Positions 1 to 10,991 of a DNA stretch of 64,000 nt are shown here, piece after piece. The DNA lies in contig JAUJYZ010001422.1 of the NCBI GenBank assembly GCA_033675265.1, positions 248,001 through 312,000 on the forward strand. The letters are read 5' to 3'. The notes beneath the pieces were generated by a model. The model made no database searches, had not been told where the DNA came from, and saw only the letters and a program-made list of their open reading frames with translations. The position numbers and the translations under genes were made by a program. Every line of letters starts with the position of its first letter. The first letter of the stretch is position 1. This stretch comes from Actinostola sp. cb2023. Taxonomy: Eukaryota > Cnidaria > Anthozoa > Actiniaria > Actinostolidae.

Positions 1-50
1 GTCAGCTTGTTGCTTTCGCGGGGACAACGATTTTTTGGAATAGGTGTATA
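1..50. mobile_element. MITE right end, cut by window edge
   Basis: The first 50 bases match the right end of the inverted-repeat element at 32402-32675, finishing in the same terminal AATAGGTGTATA. The left part lies outside the window. A related copy is at 7137-7468. No coding capacity is seen. Confidence 0.6.
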
Positions 51-1498
51 ATATCAAGTGAAAATGAGGTAACAGAAGGAATTCCTTGTACCCCATCATA
101 TCGGCCTCTTGTGCTATTTTTAGAACATTGGCTATTTTAGCTTGTTGCCATGCCCGCGCAACCCAAGTTGCGCAACCAGCATAAGTCGCGAAGGTCTAGT
201 CTGCTTTTTAATTTTTTATTATTATAATTATAATTATTTGGTTTTTCCTTTCATAAACATTTTTAAATGTTTATTTTGCCATTAAAAAGAAAAGCAAAAG
301 ACTACACAGCTTCTGCTCCAAGATAACAAAGCAGTGGTCGTACGATTTCTAAAACATCGTATAGTATACATATAGAGAATCGTACTCAAGACCTTTAGCT
401 TACCTATACACCACAAAAAAAACTCAGTAGTAACTCCGTCGAAGCCCAAATCACATGACACTGAACCACTCCAATCAGTTCACTTCATATTGAAGTGATT
501 TGCGGACTATAAAATGTGAGCTTATATATAGGCACTTGAAGCTGTTTTCCTCTCAAGTGTCCCAAATTGACATTTCAGTCCACAAAGGTTAATTTGGTAA
601 AATCCTTTATTGAATTTTCGAAGTTAAAGTTTGTAGACACCTTTGTAAAATGTTCGAGAAAGTTGAGAAGCCGGATTTACTTCGCTCACTTCGCTCAACT
701 TAGCCTGCGTAGCGGCGCTCTGGGGGAGGGGGAAAGGGGAAGGGGGGGAAAAGGTCCCCCTCCTTTTATTCCCCCTTCCCCTTTCCCCTTCCCCCCAGAG
801 CGCCGCTACTCAGGCTACGCTCAACTTTGACTTTTCATCAAAGCCTCTGCGACTTCGCTTTATATGATCTGACCAATCACGTTCTGTTCCAAAAATATAT
901 CGAGTTTTAAAAATAAAATGGCCGAGATAAGGGGTGTTAATGAAGTAATATATTTAATAATCTACTACGGGAAGTCACAGGAGATAGCCATCACTATCAC
1001 GAACAAAGTGTGACTTCCCGTAGTCTAAAAAATAGATTATTTATATAAGGGGGGATTCGGAATACTGAGATCACCGAGTTCGAGATAGGCAGTAGTATAA
1101 AATGACTGAAAAACACAACCAAGTGGAATGAGTTTTAGTTCGAGAGAGCCGGTGTTCGAGCTAGCGGGAGTCCAGAGATTGGGCTGCCTATATGGGCTCG
1201 GACACAAGGCGATGAAATCCAAACTGGCATTGTTGTTTGCGCATTTTGATATATATATGTTCTTGCATGTACTTGAACTCAATGTAAATTGGTTCTCTTC
1301 GTCAAATATGTATTCGCGATCGTTTATGTTCAACAACATTCCAACCCCGTTCCCTGAAAACAAAGCCAAGCTACGCAGGCTAAGTCCTATCCAAAGGATA
1401 AAACTGATGCAGTTTTCCAATAAATTTTATCCGTTGGATAGGACTTATCCGGTGGATAGCGCTATTCACTTTTCGTGCAACCGGGGCCTGTAGTTTAA
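51..1498. other. Intergenic, hairpins only
   Basis: No credible gene is seen. The stretch holds a G/C-rich hairpin at 702-815, whose arms include AGCCTGCGTAGCGGCGCTCT and its near reverse complement, a hairpin at 961-1026 (arm CTACGGGAAGTCACA), and another at 1382-1446 (arm AAGTCCTATCCAAAGGATAA). These look like short foldback elements or their remains. The short open frames across them are by-products of base composition. Confidence 0.5.
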
Positions 1499-1692
1499 AA
1501 TAGAGTCATTTTAGTGGGAAGTTACGGTCAAGGTACGAAATCGAAGACATTGTATTCAACCAATCACAGCGCGCAAAATCATTGCTCAACCAATCAGAAT
1601 GCTTGGATACGGCACGGTCACGGCACGGTACCATCACTGCACGGCACAAACCATACCGTAGCTACTTCCCACTCGTACGAAAATGACTCTAT
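1499..1692. mobile_element. MITE with GAGTCATTTT ends
   Basis: The two ends are inverted repeats: TAGAGTCATTTTAGTGGGAA at the left, and at the right a copy whose complement reads TAGAGTCATTTT, a few extra bases, then GTGGGAAGT. The interior has two CCAATCA-type boxes and a CACGGTACC segment that recurs at 52435-52625. It is too short to code for a transposase, so it is non-autonomous. Confidence 0.55.
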
Positions 1693-2064
1693 AACACAGT
1701 GGGAAAAAAACCCAGTAATTCTTGAAAAGACGCCATCCACTGCACTACAGTACAACTAACTGGCTCTTGACATAATTCCTCGTGATTAACGAATTCAATA
1801 ACTGAAATCTCGCTATAAAATAAATTAATATTCCGATAATTAAACACGTTATTATTCTGGCAGTATAGAAATGACCGTTCTACGCCGATAGAACTATACA
1901 TAGTATTTACTGACCCATATCTACTACGGTTGTTGAATGTGCCCTGCCCGACGTAATCAATCGAACAAAACTGATCGAACTTTCGATTCCATCGAATCCA
2001 ATAGAATTCAATGGAATGATAAGCATGTTCCCTTTTACACAAAGTAAGATAGTAATCTTTAATC
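1693..2064. repeat. Dispersed repeat copy (AACACAGTGG family)
   Basis: This stretch shares blocks with 2684-2876 and 14440-14760: the ACACAGTGGGAAAAAAACCC start, the CTTGAAAAGACGCCA block, AATTCCTCGTG, and a later block around TAGTATTTACTGACCCATAT. The block near 1945-2010 also matches 14015-14095. It is non-coding. Confidence 0.45.
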
Positions 2065-2066
2065 CT

Positions 2067-2158
2067 AGTCTCCTCCGCAGGCGTCTCGTAAGGCTCGTTT
2101 TTCTCTATAAAAGTGTCGTTGGGTTGCTTGTGTTACTGGCGGAGGGAGACTAGGCGCT
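2067..2158. mobile_element. Short foldback element, AGTCTCC ends
   Basis: The left end TAGTCTCCTCCGC and right end GCGGAGGGAGACTA are inverted copies around about 65 bp. The same terminal AGTCTCC motif bounds the foldback at 54295-54372, so the two may be one family. Confidence 0.4.
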
Positions 2159-2190
2159 AGGGGATCCCATCTCTCGGCCCCGCAGTGATG

Positions 2191-2269
2191 CATGCTCGAG
2201 AATCCATCGGTGCTCTTCGGCGTGGGCTCGGAAAGCACGCCGAAGAGCACCGATGGATTCTCGAGCATG
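2191..2269. mobile_element. Minimal foldback of CATGCTCGAG family
   Basis: This is a near-perfect 79-bp hairpin that starts CATGCTCGAGAATCCATCGG and ends with its reverse complement. The same ends bound the 790-bp element at 28395-29184, so this is either an internally deleted derivative of it or its minimal form. Confidence 0.65.
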
Positions 2270-3530
2270 AGTTGCATGCGGAGGAGGCTACTTTAATCCA
2301 ACAAATACCATCTTTAGTACATAATAAGATACTTATACTAATTACACAAATATCCTAAATCATTTACACTAAGATAAAAACAAGTATCAAAAACACATCA
2401 TAACAAAATTTTGAAACCAATATCATATAATAGAAGAAATATAACACATAATTGTCTTTATGTGAATAAATGAGACATTTATTGAACACGTAAATCGCTT
2501 GAAATTTGACTCTAGTTATCGTACTATAATGCTACTGAATAGTAGAGATTGGGCTGCCTGCAGTGGTTATGTGCTCGGATGCAAGGCGACGAAATCCGGA
2601 ACTAAAGCATCACGTATTAGTTGTTTGCGACTCCCTGTAGTTATAAACACTTTGAAATGCGACATGAATGAATTTTTCTAACAACACAGTGAAAGAAAAC
2701 CCGTGAATCTTGAAAAGACGCCACAACTAACTTATTGACATAATTCCTCGTGAACAACGAATTCAACAAACTAAGTCTCGCTAGAATTCGTTGTTCACGA
2801 GGAATTATGCCCGGAATTATGTCAATACTGGTTAGTTGTGCCGTCTTTTCAAGAAGCACTGTTTTCTTTCACTGTGCATGCTCGAGGATCAATGTTCACT
2901 GTGTTGTTTGAAAAAAACACTATATATTATAGTATTTACCCATTGTTTCACATATGGAGATGAGGCCAAAAACAGCATGATTTTGATACATTTTTGCTTT
3001 TTACTGCATTGTTAAAAATAAAAACCAAAAACCTACCAGCAAAGTATAAAAGACTTATTCATTCCTTACATATGTGAAACAATGACCTTTTGTATAGCAT
3101 AAGTCAGGAGGTATATACATAGGTCTACATACCTTTAGGCCGGGTATCAGGTCAAGGTGAGACTTTGCGTAGCCTGCGAATAGCAGCTGTATTCGCAGGC
3201 GAGACTTTGCGAGACTCCAAGACAAGGCATATTTTTGCGAGCCCGAGACACTTTTTCACCGATTTCCTTTGTTTTCAAAATTCGAGACTCTGAGACGCTT
3301 TTTGCGAAAAAACGAGACTTCGAGAACCGCGAAATTTGATCGAAATTTTGCGAGACTCTGGCTTTTTGCGGGGACCATTCGAACCTGACACCCCTCGTAT
3401 TAGCGCAACTTTTCTTTACTCGCCATGTAGCCAGTTTACAGCTCAAAACATACTCCATAAAATGCCAAAAAAATATGTGCAAAATTGTTTGTATAAATTA
3501 ACCATCGTTTTCATGTTAATGACATATAGT
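2270..3530. other. Intergenic, with foldback at 2684-2876
   Basis: A hairpin at 2684-2876 pairs the AACACAGTGAAAGAAAAC end with its complement and is a foldback version of the dispersed family also present at 1693 and 14440. Its centre carries GAATTCGTTGTTCACGAGG in both orientations. From 3170 to 3370 there is a run of degenerate TTTGCGAGACT motifs. No gene is recognised. Confidence 0.45.
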
Positions 3531-3640
3531 TTCCTGAAGACTTTGATCACTTATTCATCTTTCGCCTTGAGAATGCCGTCATGAAGCCACCGAAACGTCG
3601 GTTTTTATCGTTTATCTTTCATTGTCTTCATTGTATGTAT
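3531..3640 (+). mobile_element. Possible Penelope-like element 3' tail
   Basis: The segment around GAAGCCACCGAAACGTCGGT resembles the 3' untranslated tail after the GIY-YIG frame of the Penelope-like element at 36490-36530 (GTCGACACCGAAACGTCGCC). Penelope-like elements often end with a motif of this kind. Only the tail is present and no reverse transcriptase is next to it. The call rests on this short similarity. Confidence 0.3.
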
Positions 3641-3900
3641 TAAAAAATGATATGTAAGCGATACTGAGGATGACCTTAAATATGACATCCCTCAATACAA
3701 ATATCAGTTAAAAAAGATTACAGTAAATTCACTTACCAGATTTTTTGCGAGCACTTTGTCCTTCTGCAAATCTGCGAGGAGTGTTTGATAAAGCTTGGAG
3801 AGTGACCTTTGGATAAAGATTACCGGACGTAATTGGAGTATCGATATCAGGGTATGGCATCTCAGGTTACCGTTAAGTCCGATTGGTCTGATCGACCGTT
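3641..3900 (-). repeat. Exon-like dispersed repeat, copy 1
   Basis: This aligns over most of its length with 14930-15165. Both copies keep, on the minus strand, an open reading frame (KVTLQA, then SNT, RRFAEGQ, ARKKSG) that runs into a consensus splice donor (CTG|GTAAGTGAAT). The copies differ by an in-frame three-base indel. This suggests a copied coding exon with its donor, or a repeat that acts as one. No family was recognised. Confidence 0.4.
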
Positions 3901-4644
3901 CTTTTTTTTTTTAACCTAGACTGTCCATGTTTTAAGGATACGGTTCACCTTGGCGGGTACGTCTCGGAAACATTTTTTAATTTCTTTATTATTTGAACAA
4001 TTCCCATCAACTTTACATCATTTTAAAGCTAATAGAATGAAGATCGCCATAATACCGTGATATTTTCTTTTAAATTAAAAATGGAGACGTCGCGGGTCAT
4101 TGTTTTGAAAACGACCGTCTCCGTTTGACCGAATTAATAGACCTTGTGTTACATCCGACTCTATTGATCTTTATTCCATGTTAATCACGACACTTTGACC
4201 TGTCAAACTGTGTCAGGCTTTTGTCATATTCGATGTCGATCAAAAGTTATCTTAGTTGAAGTTATCAATCATAAATGTTGTTTCTTCTTCAGTTAACACG
4301 TCATAATTTTTGAGCAAAAATCAAAATCAAAAATCCCTGACACAGTTTTTATCTTCAGTTAGTCTGCTAACTTGTGTCAAAATCCATCAAATCTAAGTAC
4401 CCTATTAATTCAAAAATATCTTGGTAACTTTGCGAAAACTCAACACGGAGAAAATGACCTTTGAAAGTTTGCAAACATTGTCACGCCCACTTCCTGCAAC
4501 GGACACCATGCCATCCAATCGCGTTCACCTTCACCACATTGTTTACATTGAGGACGCAGGAAATAGTAAGGTCGTATTACTTATTGCTCTCGTTTGCGCT
4601 CAAACTTCAAAGTGTTCGCGAGGCTGCCTGCTACGATCGTAAAA

Positions 4645-5465
4645 TAACAAGACGCTCAATGAGCGTTCACTCGGGCATTGTGAAAAGGAAAATGTCAGTT
4701 GTTCGAGGAAGTACTTGAAAATGAATGCCAGTTGGTTGAAGAACAAGGACAATGTCAGCTGCGCGAGGAGAGACCTGACAATGACTGACAGTTGCGTGAC
4801 GAGGGAGACTATGTATATACATGTATGTGTCGAGTTCATTTGATTTGCCTTTGAGTTCATTTGATTACCTTTTGACTTTGAGTTCAATTGATTTGATTTT
4901 GATGAGTTTGTGTAAAGGCCCCCTCTCTAGCTTCAGATCCCGAAACGTCGAGTTTGGAATCGAGTTCGGGTTCGAGTTACGGTTCGAACGTCGAATAAAA
5001 CAAGGACATCTTCTTCAATACAATATAATTTCTCTGACGTCATGACAATCAGTGACAGTTGAGTGACGAGGGAGACTATTAGTCCGGTGAGTACGAACAT
5101 GATACGTCTTGAGGTTGCATAGGTCAGATGGTTCCGATAACGGCCTCGCGTTTGTTTAAAAAAAAATATATTTTAAGCGAGCTTCTAGTCCTTTTACCAC
5201 TTCTAGTCATTGAACGATGAACTAGAATCCTGACCTTTTAATAGCTTGAAGATCTACAGCTGCTTTCAAAACTAAGATTCATAATCTACTTGAGTCCTGT
5301 GTCTCCTTTATCTTTTCAAATCTGCGGAGTAATCTTGAAACTCCGGATACGATTAAATACGTTGCATACTCGTCATTTTGAAGCCGAACAAAACTACTAC
5401 TACTACTACTACTACTACCGAAATCCGCATTTTCTAACTCGGGCGGCCTGCGGCCTGGGCCCGAG
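4645..5465 (+). repeat. Tandem 821-bp unit, copy 1
   Basis: The unit begins TAACAAGACGCTCAATGAGC and ends at an ACT microsatellite followed by a palindromic ACTCGGGC...GCCCGAGTA segment. It matches the next unit almost base for base over about 700 bp. A third, diverged copy lies in reverse orientation at 30631-31559. Small open frames in the unit are identical in both copies simply because the DNA is duplicated. Confidence 0.75.
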
Positions 5466-6286
5466 TAACAAGACGCTCAATGAGCGTTCACTCGGGCATT
5501 GTGAAAATGAAAATGTCAGTTGTTCGAGGAAGTACTTGAAAATGAATGCCAGTTGGTTGAAGAACAAGGACAATGTCAGCTGCGCGAGGAGAGACCTGAC
5601 AATGACTGACAGTTGCGTGACGAGGGAGACTATGTATATACATGAATGTGTCGAGTTCATTTGATTTGCCTTTGAGTTCATTTGATTACCTTTTGACTTT
5701 GAGTTCAATTGATTTGATTTTGATGAGTTTGTGTAAAGGCCCCCTCTCTAGCTTCAGATCCCGAAACGTCGAGTTTGGAATCGAGTTCGGGTTCGAGTTA
5801 CGGTTCGAACGTCGAATAAAACAAGGACATCTTCTTCAATACAATATAATTTCTCTGACGTCATGACAATCAGTGACAGTTGAGTGACGAGGGAGACTAT
5901 TAGTCCGGTGAGTACGAACATGATACGTCTTGAGGTTGCATAGGTCAGATGGTTCCGATAACGGCCTCGCGTTTGTTTAAAAAAAAATATATTTTAAGCG
6001 AGCTTCTAGTCCTTTTACCACTTCTAGTCATTGAACGATGAACTAGAATCCTGACCTTTTAATAGCTTGAAGATCTACAGCTGCTTTCAAAACTAAGATT
6101 CATAATCTACTTGAGTCCTGTGTCTCCTTTATCTTTTCAAATCTGCGGAGTAATCTTGAAACTCCGGATACGATTAAATACGTCGCATACTTTCGTCATT
6201 CTTTAACCGACTAAAAAAACTACGACTACTACTACTACCGAAAAACGCATTTTCTAACTCGGGCTTCCTTCGGAAGGGCCCGAGTA
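5466..6286 (+). repeat. Tandem 821-bp unit, copy 2
   Basis: This is the second copy of the 821-bp unit. It differs mainly at its 3' end, where the terminal palindrome is CTCGGGCTTCCTTCGGAAGG instead of the CGGCCTGCGGCC version that closes copy 1. The high identity outside that palindrome indicates recent duplication. Confidence 0.75.
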
Positions 6287-6570
6287 ATAATATTCCGAAA
6301 TCAAAAAAAGCGAAAACCATCAAATAGGGACAGGATCAAGAGAAGGTACCGAAATAAAGCATTACAGGACTCCCGGTCCTAATGGGATTATGACACCAAA
6401 GGCGTTGTGTTTAGAAATCAGAAATCCGTGTTTTTTGCGAATATCTCGTAAATAAAAAACATTTTCAACCAGAAAACACAAAAAAATGAAATTCCGATAT
6501 GAAATCCATCCGTTAGTGACAAAAACAAAAAATCGTCAAACTTTTTCCACTCAAGGTGAACCGTATCCTT

Positions 6571-7136
6571 AAAACCTGAACTGACCCATGTTTTAAAACC
6601 TGGACTACCGGTCCAGTCCAGTCCATATTATACAACATGCCGTTAAATAGGTACCATTTTGAGGTGTTCGCACAGCAATTAACGCCACCTTTTGGACATG
6701 TGTGAATGATCAAGAATGAACATTTTCATTGTAATGGCGCAGCAACAGAGTTATTTTGTGTCGTAGCTTTCGTTTCTCAATCACTACTGAAATGAAATTT
6801 TAGCTGTGAATGAGGTTTGAAAGAATCGCCAGTCTCACCTAATTAAATCGACCATAGCTGCCCTTGTTTATACATAGAACATAATACTGCTATCCTATAT
6901 AATTGTATTACGTTTGTAGAAACTCTTTTTAAACTGTTTTGTTTTCATTTGTTTTAATGGAGCCTGTACACGAGAGCCGAATCCCGCGAATCAAGCGGGA
7001 CTGCGCGCGCGAGCTATAAATAGCATCAGCGCGGATTATCATGGGGACATTGGTTTATGCGTAAGATCGACTCTCTTATGTAATGGTCTCTTGATATGAT
7101 ATTATTTATTATTTGTCGTACGTTTTTACATCATTT
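6571..7136. other. Intergenic, nothing recognised
   Basis: AT-rich DNA. A short run near 6990-7025 (CGCGAATCAAGCGGGACTGCG and a CTATAAATAG box) resembles a promoter in composition, but no gene follows it before the MITE at 7137. Confidence 0.4.
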
Positions 7137-7468
7137 TATACACCTATTTCAAAAATCGTTGTCGCAGCCGAAGCAACAGTCAACACTCCAAGACTGCAAA
7201 GGATTTCCTCAGGTGTCAAACCGAATATTTCGGAAACTACTAGTGCTACAAACGTGCTGTTGCGGGTACTAAACCCGTTGAACAAGAACAGGCATAAAAA
7301 AAACACGCTTCCAAACAGTTAATGAGCTGAAAAACTACATTCATGATAACTATTTACAATGACCACAACTGAATAAATTAATTACGAGAAAAATTACCGA
7401 AATCCGTTGAAGTCTTGGAATGTTGACTGTTGCTTCGGCTGCGACAACGATTTTTGAAATAGGTATAT
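7137..7468. mobile_element. MITE, TATACACCTATTTC ends
   Basis: Inverted repeats of about 68 bp begin TATACACCTATTTCAAAAAT and pair with 7401-7468 with few mismatches. The 196-bp interior has no transposase. It belongs to the same family as 1-50 and 32402-32675. Confidence 0.75.
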
Positions 7469-8186
7469 ATATCCCACGGTACGATGGTAATCTCAGAATG
7501 GGCAACCCAAGCACACAGGGATATATACAAGAACTGTTCTTTCAGCCTTAATTTAAGCTTATTTCATTCTTGAATGGCATAATTGCAGTTTTAATCCATC
7601 TTCTTGACATTTTAAACACTGTTTCCAACTAGTTGAAAAACTGCCACTGGAAAACCACTGGATACATGAATTTTACTCCTCAATGTAAGAACTGAGCTGT
7701 TAGCCGACGAACTGAATCGATCTCTCGCTCTTACCGGGCTTCCTGCGGCCGGGATAAACTGGAACTTCTGACCCCAAAGAAAAGCCCAGCCCACCGAGTA
7801 ATAAATTGATTGATTAATTGCTTGATTTCATTAGACGTCACTTCCGGTCTCGTGAGGAATTTTCATCAGCTGAATTGCACCTTTTCAATAGAATACTCTC
7901 TGCTTGATAGCACATGGAGGGCAGTGTTTGCCCGTCATTTGAAGCCAATAATGAGATTCAAGGAGTTTTAACAGCTGATTGAAACCAAGCAATTGAGCGA
8001 CCTCCTCCCATAAGCAACTGGTTTCTTTGCCAAAGTAACTGCGCCATATACAATACTTAGCATGCCTAGGACAGACATCAAACGCAATAAGCTACTAATT
8101 GACACTGTCGTCTTAATGTATCATAGTTAGTGTCCTTAAATGTACATATCGAATTTGTACATAGAGTGTTTTCTTACTTGGTTATT
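7469..8186. other. Intergenic, repeat fragments
   Basis: No gene is seen. The part around 7920-8010 (CAGCTGATTGAAACCAAGCA) recurs at 48520-48600 inside an intron of the F-box/WD40 gene, so it belongs to a dispersed repeat. The part at 7735-7765 (ACCGGGCTTCCTGCGGCCGG) resembles the palindromic tail of the 821-bp repeat family. Confidence 0.4.
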
Positions 8187-8493
8187 GGAGGGGGGCGTAA
8201 GGTGATGCGGTTTTGTGGTAATTTTTATTTCAAACTGCGGTATTGCGGTTTTACAAGACTGAGCGGTTCGCGGTTATTATTAACTTTAGGACGCGGTATT
8301 CGGTAAAAACAAATATATATCTATGGTTTTTTCACTCGGAACTTCTAACTTCCGGTTGTTTAGCATCAACGTATACTACACTGAAACTTTAATATTTGTA
8401 TCTGCGGTTTCAATAGTTTGGCAAATCTCGATGCGGTATTGCGGTTTTTAACGTTTTTATGTGCGGTTTTCGGACCCCCCTTACGCCCCCCTC
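8187..8493. mobile_element. MITE with GGGGGGCGTAAGG ends
   Basis: The ends GGAGGGGGGCGTAAGG and CCTTACGCCCCCCTC are inverted. The interior repeats a GCGGTATT/GCGGTTTT motif several times. It is followed by a poly-C tract at 8580-8625. It is non-coding and lies just beyond the end of the furin-like-repeat gene. Confidence 0.55.
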
Positions 8494-8740
8494 TTATTGT
8501 TTTCCAAATAGATAATTTTAATTAGTGTTAGTTGAAATGGGACCCCCCCTCTCCTCCATGTGTTAGTTGAAATGGGACCTCCATCCCCCCCCCCCCCCCC
8601 CCCCTCCCCCCTTCCCCCCTCCATATTAAATGACCTGTGTCGTAGATTTTACAAACTCTACTCTCTACAGTTTTTAAGTGTATTCTTTTTTACTTTTTCT
8701 TCACTAATTTTACAATCACGCTGATAGTTATATACAAAGT

Positions 8741-10941
8741 CTATGGATCTGGAAATGGTAAATTACCCTCTACAGACGTTGCGTTCACTCTTGGTCCTTG
8801 TGTTGTTGGATCGAATGGTGTGAATGTGGTAGGCTCCAATGTGGTCGTCTCGGGTTCTGGCGTGGTCGTCTCGGGTTCTGGCGAGGTCGTCTCGGGTTCT
8901 GGCGAGGTTGTCTCGGGTTCTGGCGTGGTCGTCTCAGGCTGCCATGTGGTCGTCTCGGGTTCAGGCTGCCATGTGGTCGTCTCGGGTTCAGGCTGCCATG
9001 TGGTTGTCTCAGGCTGCCACGTGAATGGTTCTGGTGTCCACGTGGTTGGGCGTGGCATATCTGATAAAAATAAATTACTCTTTCATAAATATCAAAAATG
9101 ACGCCAAAGACAAATTAAAAAGCAGGTGTCTGATGTATGTCGTGGATTTCGATAACATACCATGAGACACAGTTATTATTGCCGTACCTTTTCTACAAAT
9201 TGTTCCAACTTGGACTTTCTCGATATGATATCCAGCAGGGCAGCGACTTACACATCTGTCGTTCAAGAACTTATGCAACATGTGGTGTCCAGGCTTACAG
9301 GAATTACAGTGATGGTAAAGACCATGGTGTCCTACCCTGGGACATGTTCGACAGTTTGCGACCAGACACACTATAGATAAATAGATTTTGTAGATTTTAG
9401 GGAACTTGGCTATAAATTTACTTTGAACCAATTCGATATATCCATGGGCTTCTTACTGGAGTTCCCGTATGGGATATGGGATATCACTGATCCGATCAGT
9501 AAAACAACTGTACCGTGACAGTTGCATTACTGACCCTATCGTGACAACGACAGCACCATGACAGAGACCCTTGCGTGACTGTACCGTGACTGTACCGTGA
9601 CAATGACTTTACCAATAACATCCTCTTTTATAAAGATACATTGTCTAGTGAAACAGTTGGCATCATAAAATCAAATATTCCCTATATCTGACTGTGGTCA
9701 CGCCATGAACGTGACATACTGAGATGTTTTAACTTGTTGTCACGCGTGACATATTACGTGACAGTGCGTACCTTGGCGACACACATAACCAGTTCCTTTT
9801 ACTAATTCCTTGCGATAACCATGTGGACATCGGGCGATACACTTGGTAGAAATTGTAGCTCCCAGAATAGTACGAGAAAACATTGACAAGCCTCTTGAAC
9901 ATGAATCACAGCGAAGCATTGAACTGCACTTCTTACACCCTCTGGGGCACTCTAGATAGAATAAAATATAAATTGTAACTTATAAGATCATTATTTTCTA
10001 TAACGTGCGCTTCATTTAGACAATCTTTACTAGACTATGCTAAGCTTGGTTTTAACTCACGACGCAAGCATACGTGCGAGCCTAAGATGCGTAATTTACC
10101 GTAGAAACTGGTCCCGGCAATGCAGGCATGCGCAGGCATAAGCAGAAACTATTAAAAGTACTCCATTTCTTATGCTTGCGTTGGGTCCGTTCACATGACA
10201 CAAGTTCTGATGTGTCGCTAGCCAACACGAGGGTTTTTAAAAACACTGACCACTCCCTCGTTTCATTGCATGTTTATCACTTAGTTTTAATTTATATAAT
10301 TTGTGATGCACATTTGATCATATTTCACATGGATACTGGCGCAATAGAAGTAATAAAATAAAATAAATTAATAAAATAAAAATAAATAAAAATAAAATAA
10401 AATAAAAAAAATAAATTAAAAAAAATAATAATAATAAAAATGATAAAAATAATAAAAATAAAAATAAAATAAAATAAAAAAGAAGTAATAATAATAATAA
10501 TACTTATTATTATCAGGACCTCCAACAGTTTTCCATTTAGCTTTGCGTAGTTTGTACAAATACGTAGAAATATGAACTTAAACTTACTGGTGCAAAAGCG
10601 TTTTCCAAGGAGGTAATATCCAGGTGGACATTGCTTGTGACATTTGCGTCCTTTGTACTTGAGTTTATACCATCCTTTCTTGCACGTAGCGCAGAATCGA
10701 TCGTTACAACCCTCTGAATTACAAATGAAAATTTGGACTTGGAACACAGTAAATACACTGTTCTTGCATTTAAATGTAATGTAAACTTTGTTACCTCTTC
10801 CCAATCAGGGCTATTCAGAGAAAAGTAGTGGTAGGTCAGACCACACACCGGGAACTACGTGCACTAAAATGACTACTCTACTACAATACACCTCATAGCA
10901 AATAGACGTAATTACCTTCCTTCTTTTTTATTTAATTAAAT

Positions 10942-10991
<50 letters not shown>

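Larger units (their letters stand above)
3934..6570. mobile_element. Composite element with GGATACGGTTCACCTT ends
   Basis: Inverted termini AAGGATACGGTTCACCTT (3934-3951) and its complement (6552-6570) enclose 2.6 kb. The core DNA next to each terminus is AT-rich and non-coding. The middle is filled by two tandem copies of another repeat (4645-6286), so this looks like a non-autonomous DNA element that was invaded and then tandemly expanded. No transposase frame is seen. Confidence 0.5.

Noticed and set aside
4600..5708. Two nearly identical minus-strand proteins (MNSKSKGNQMNSKAN...)
   Set aside because: They lie in the two copies of an 821-bp tandem repeat. Identity reflects duplicated DNA, and the third genomic copy does not keep the frame.
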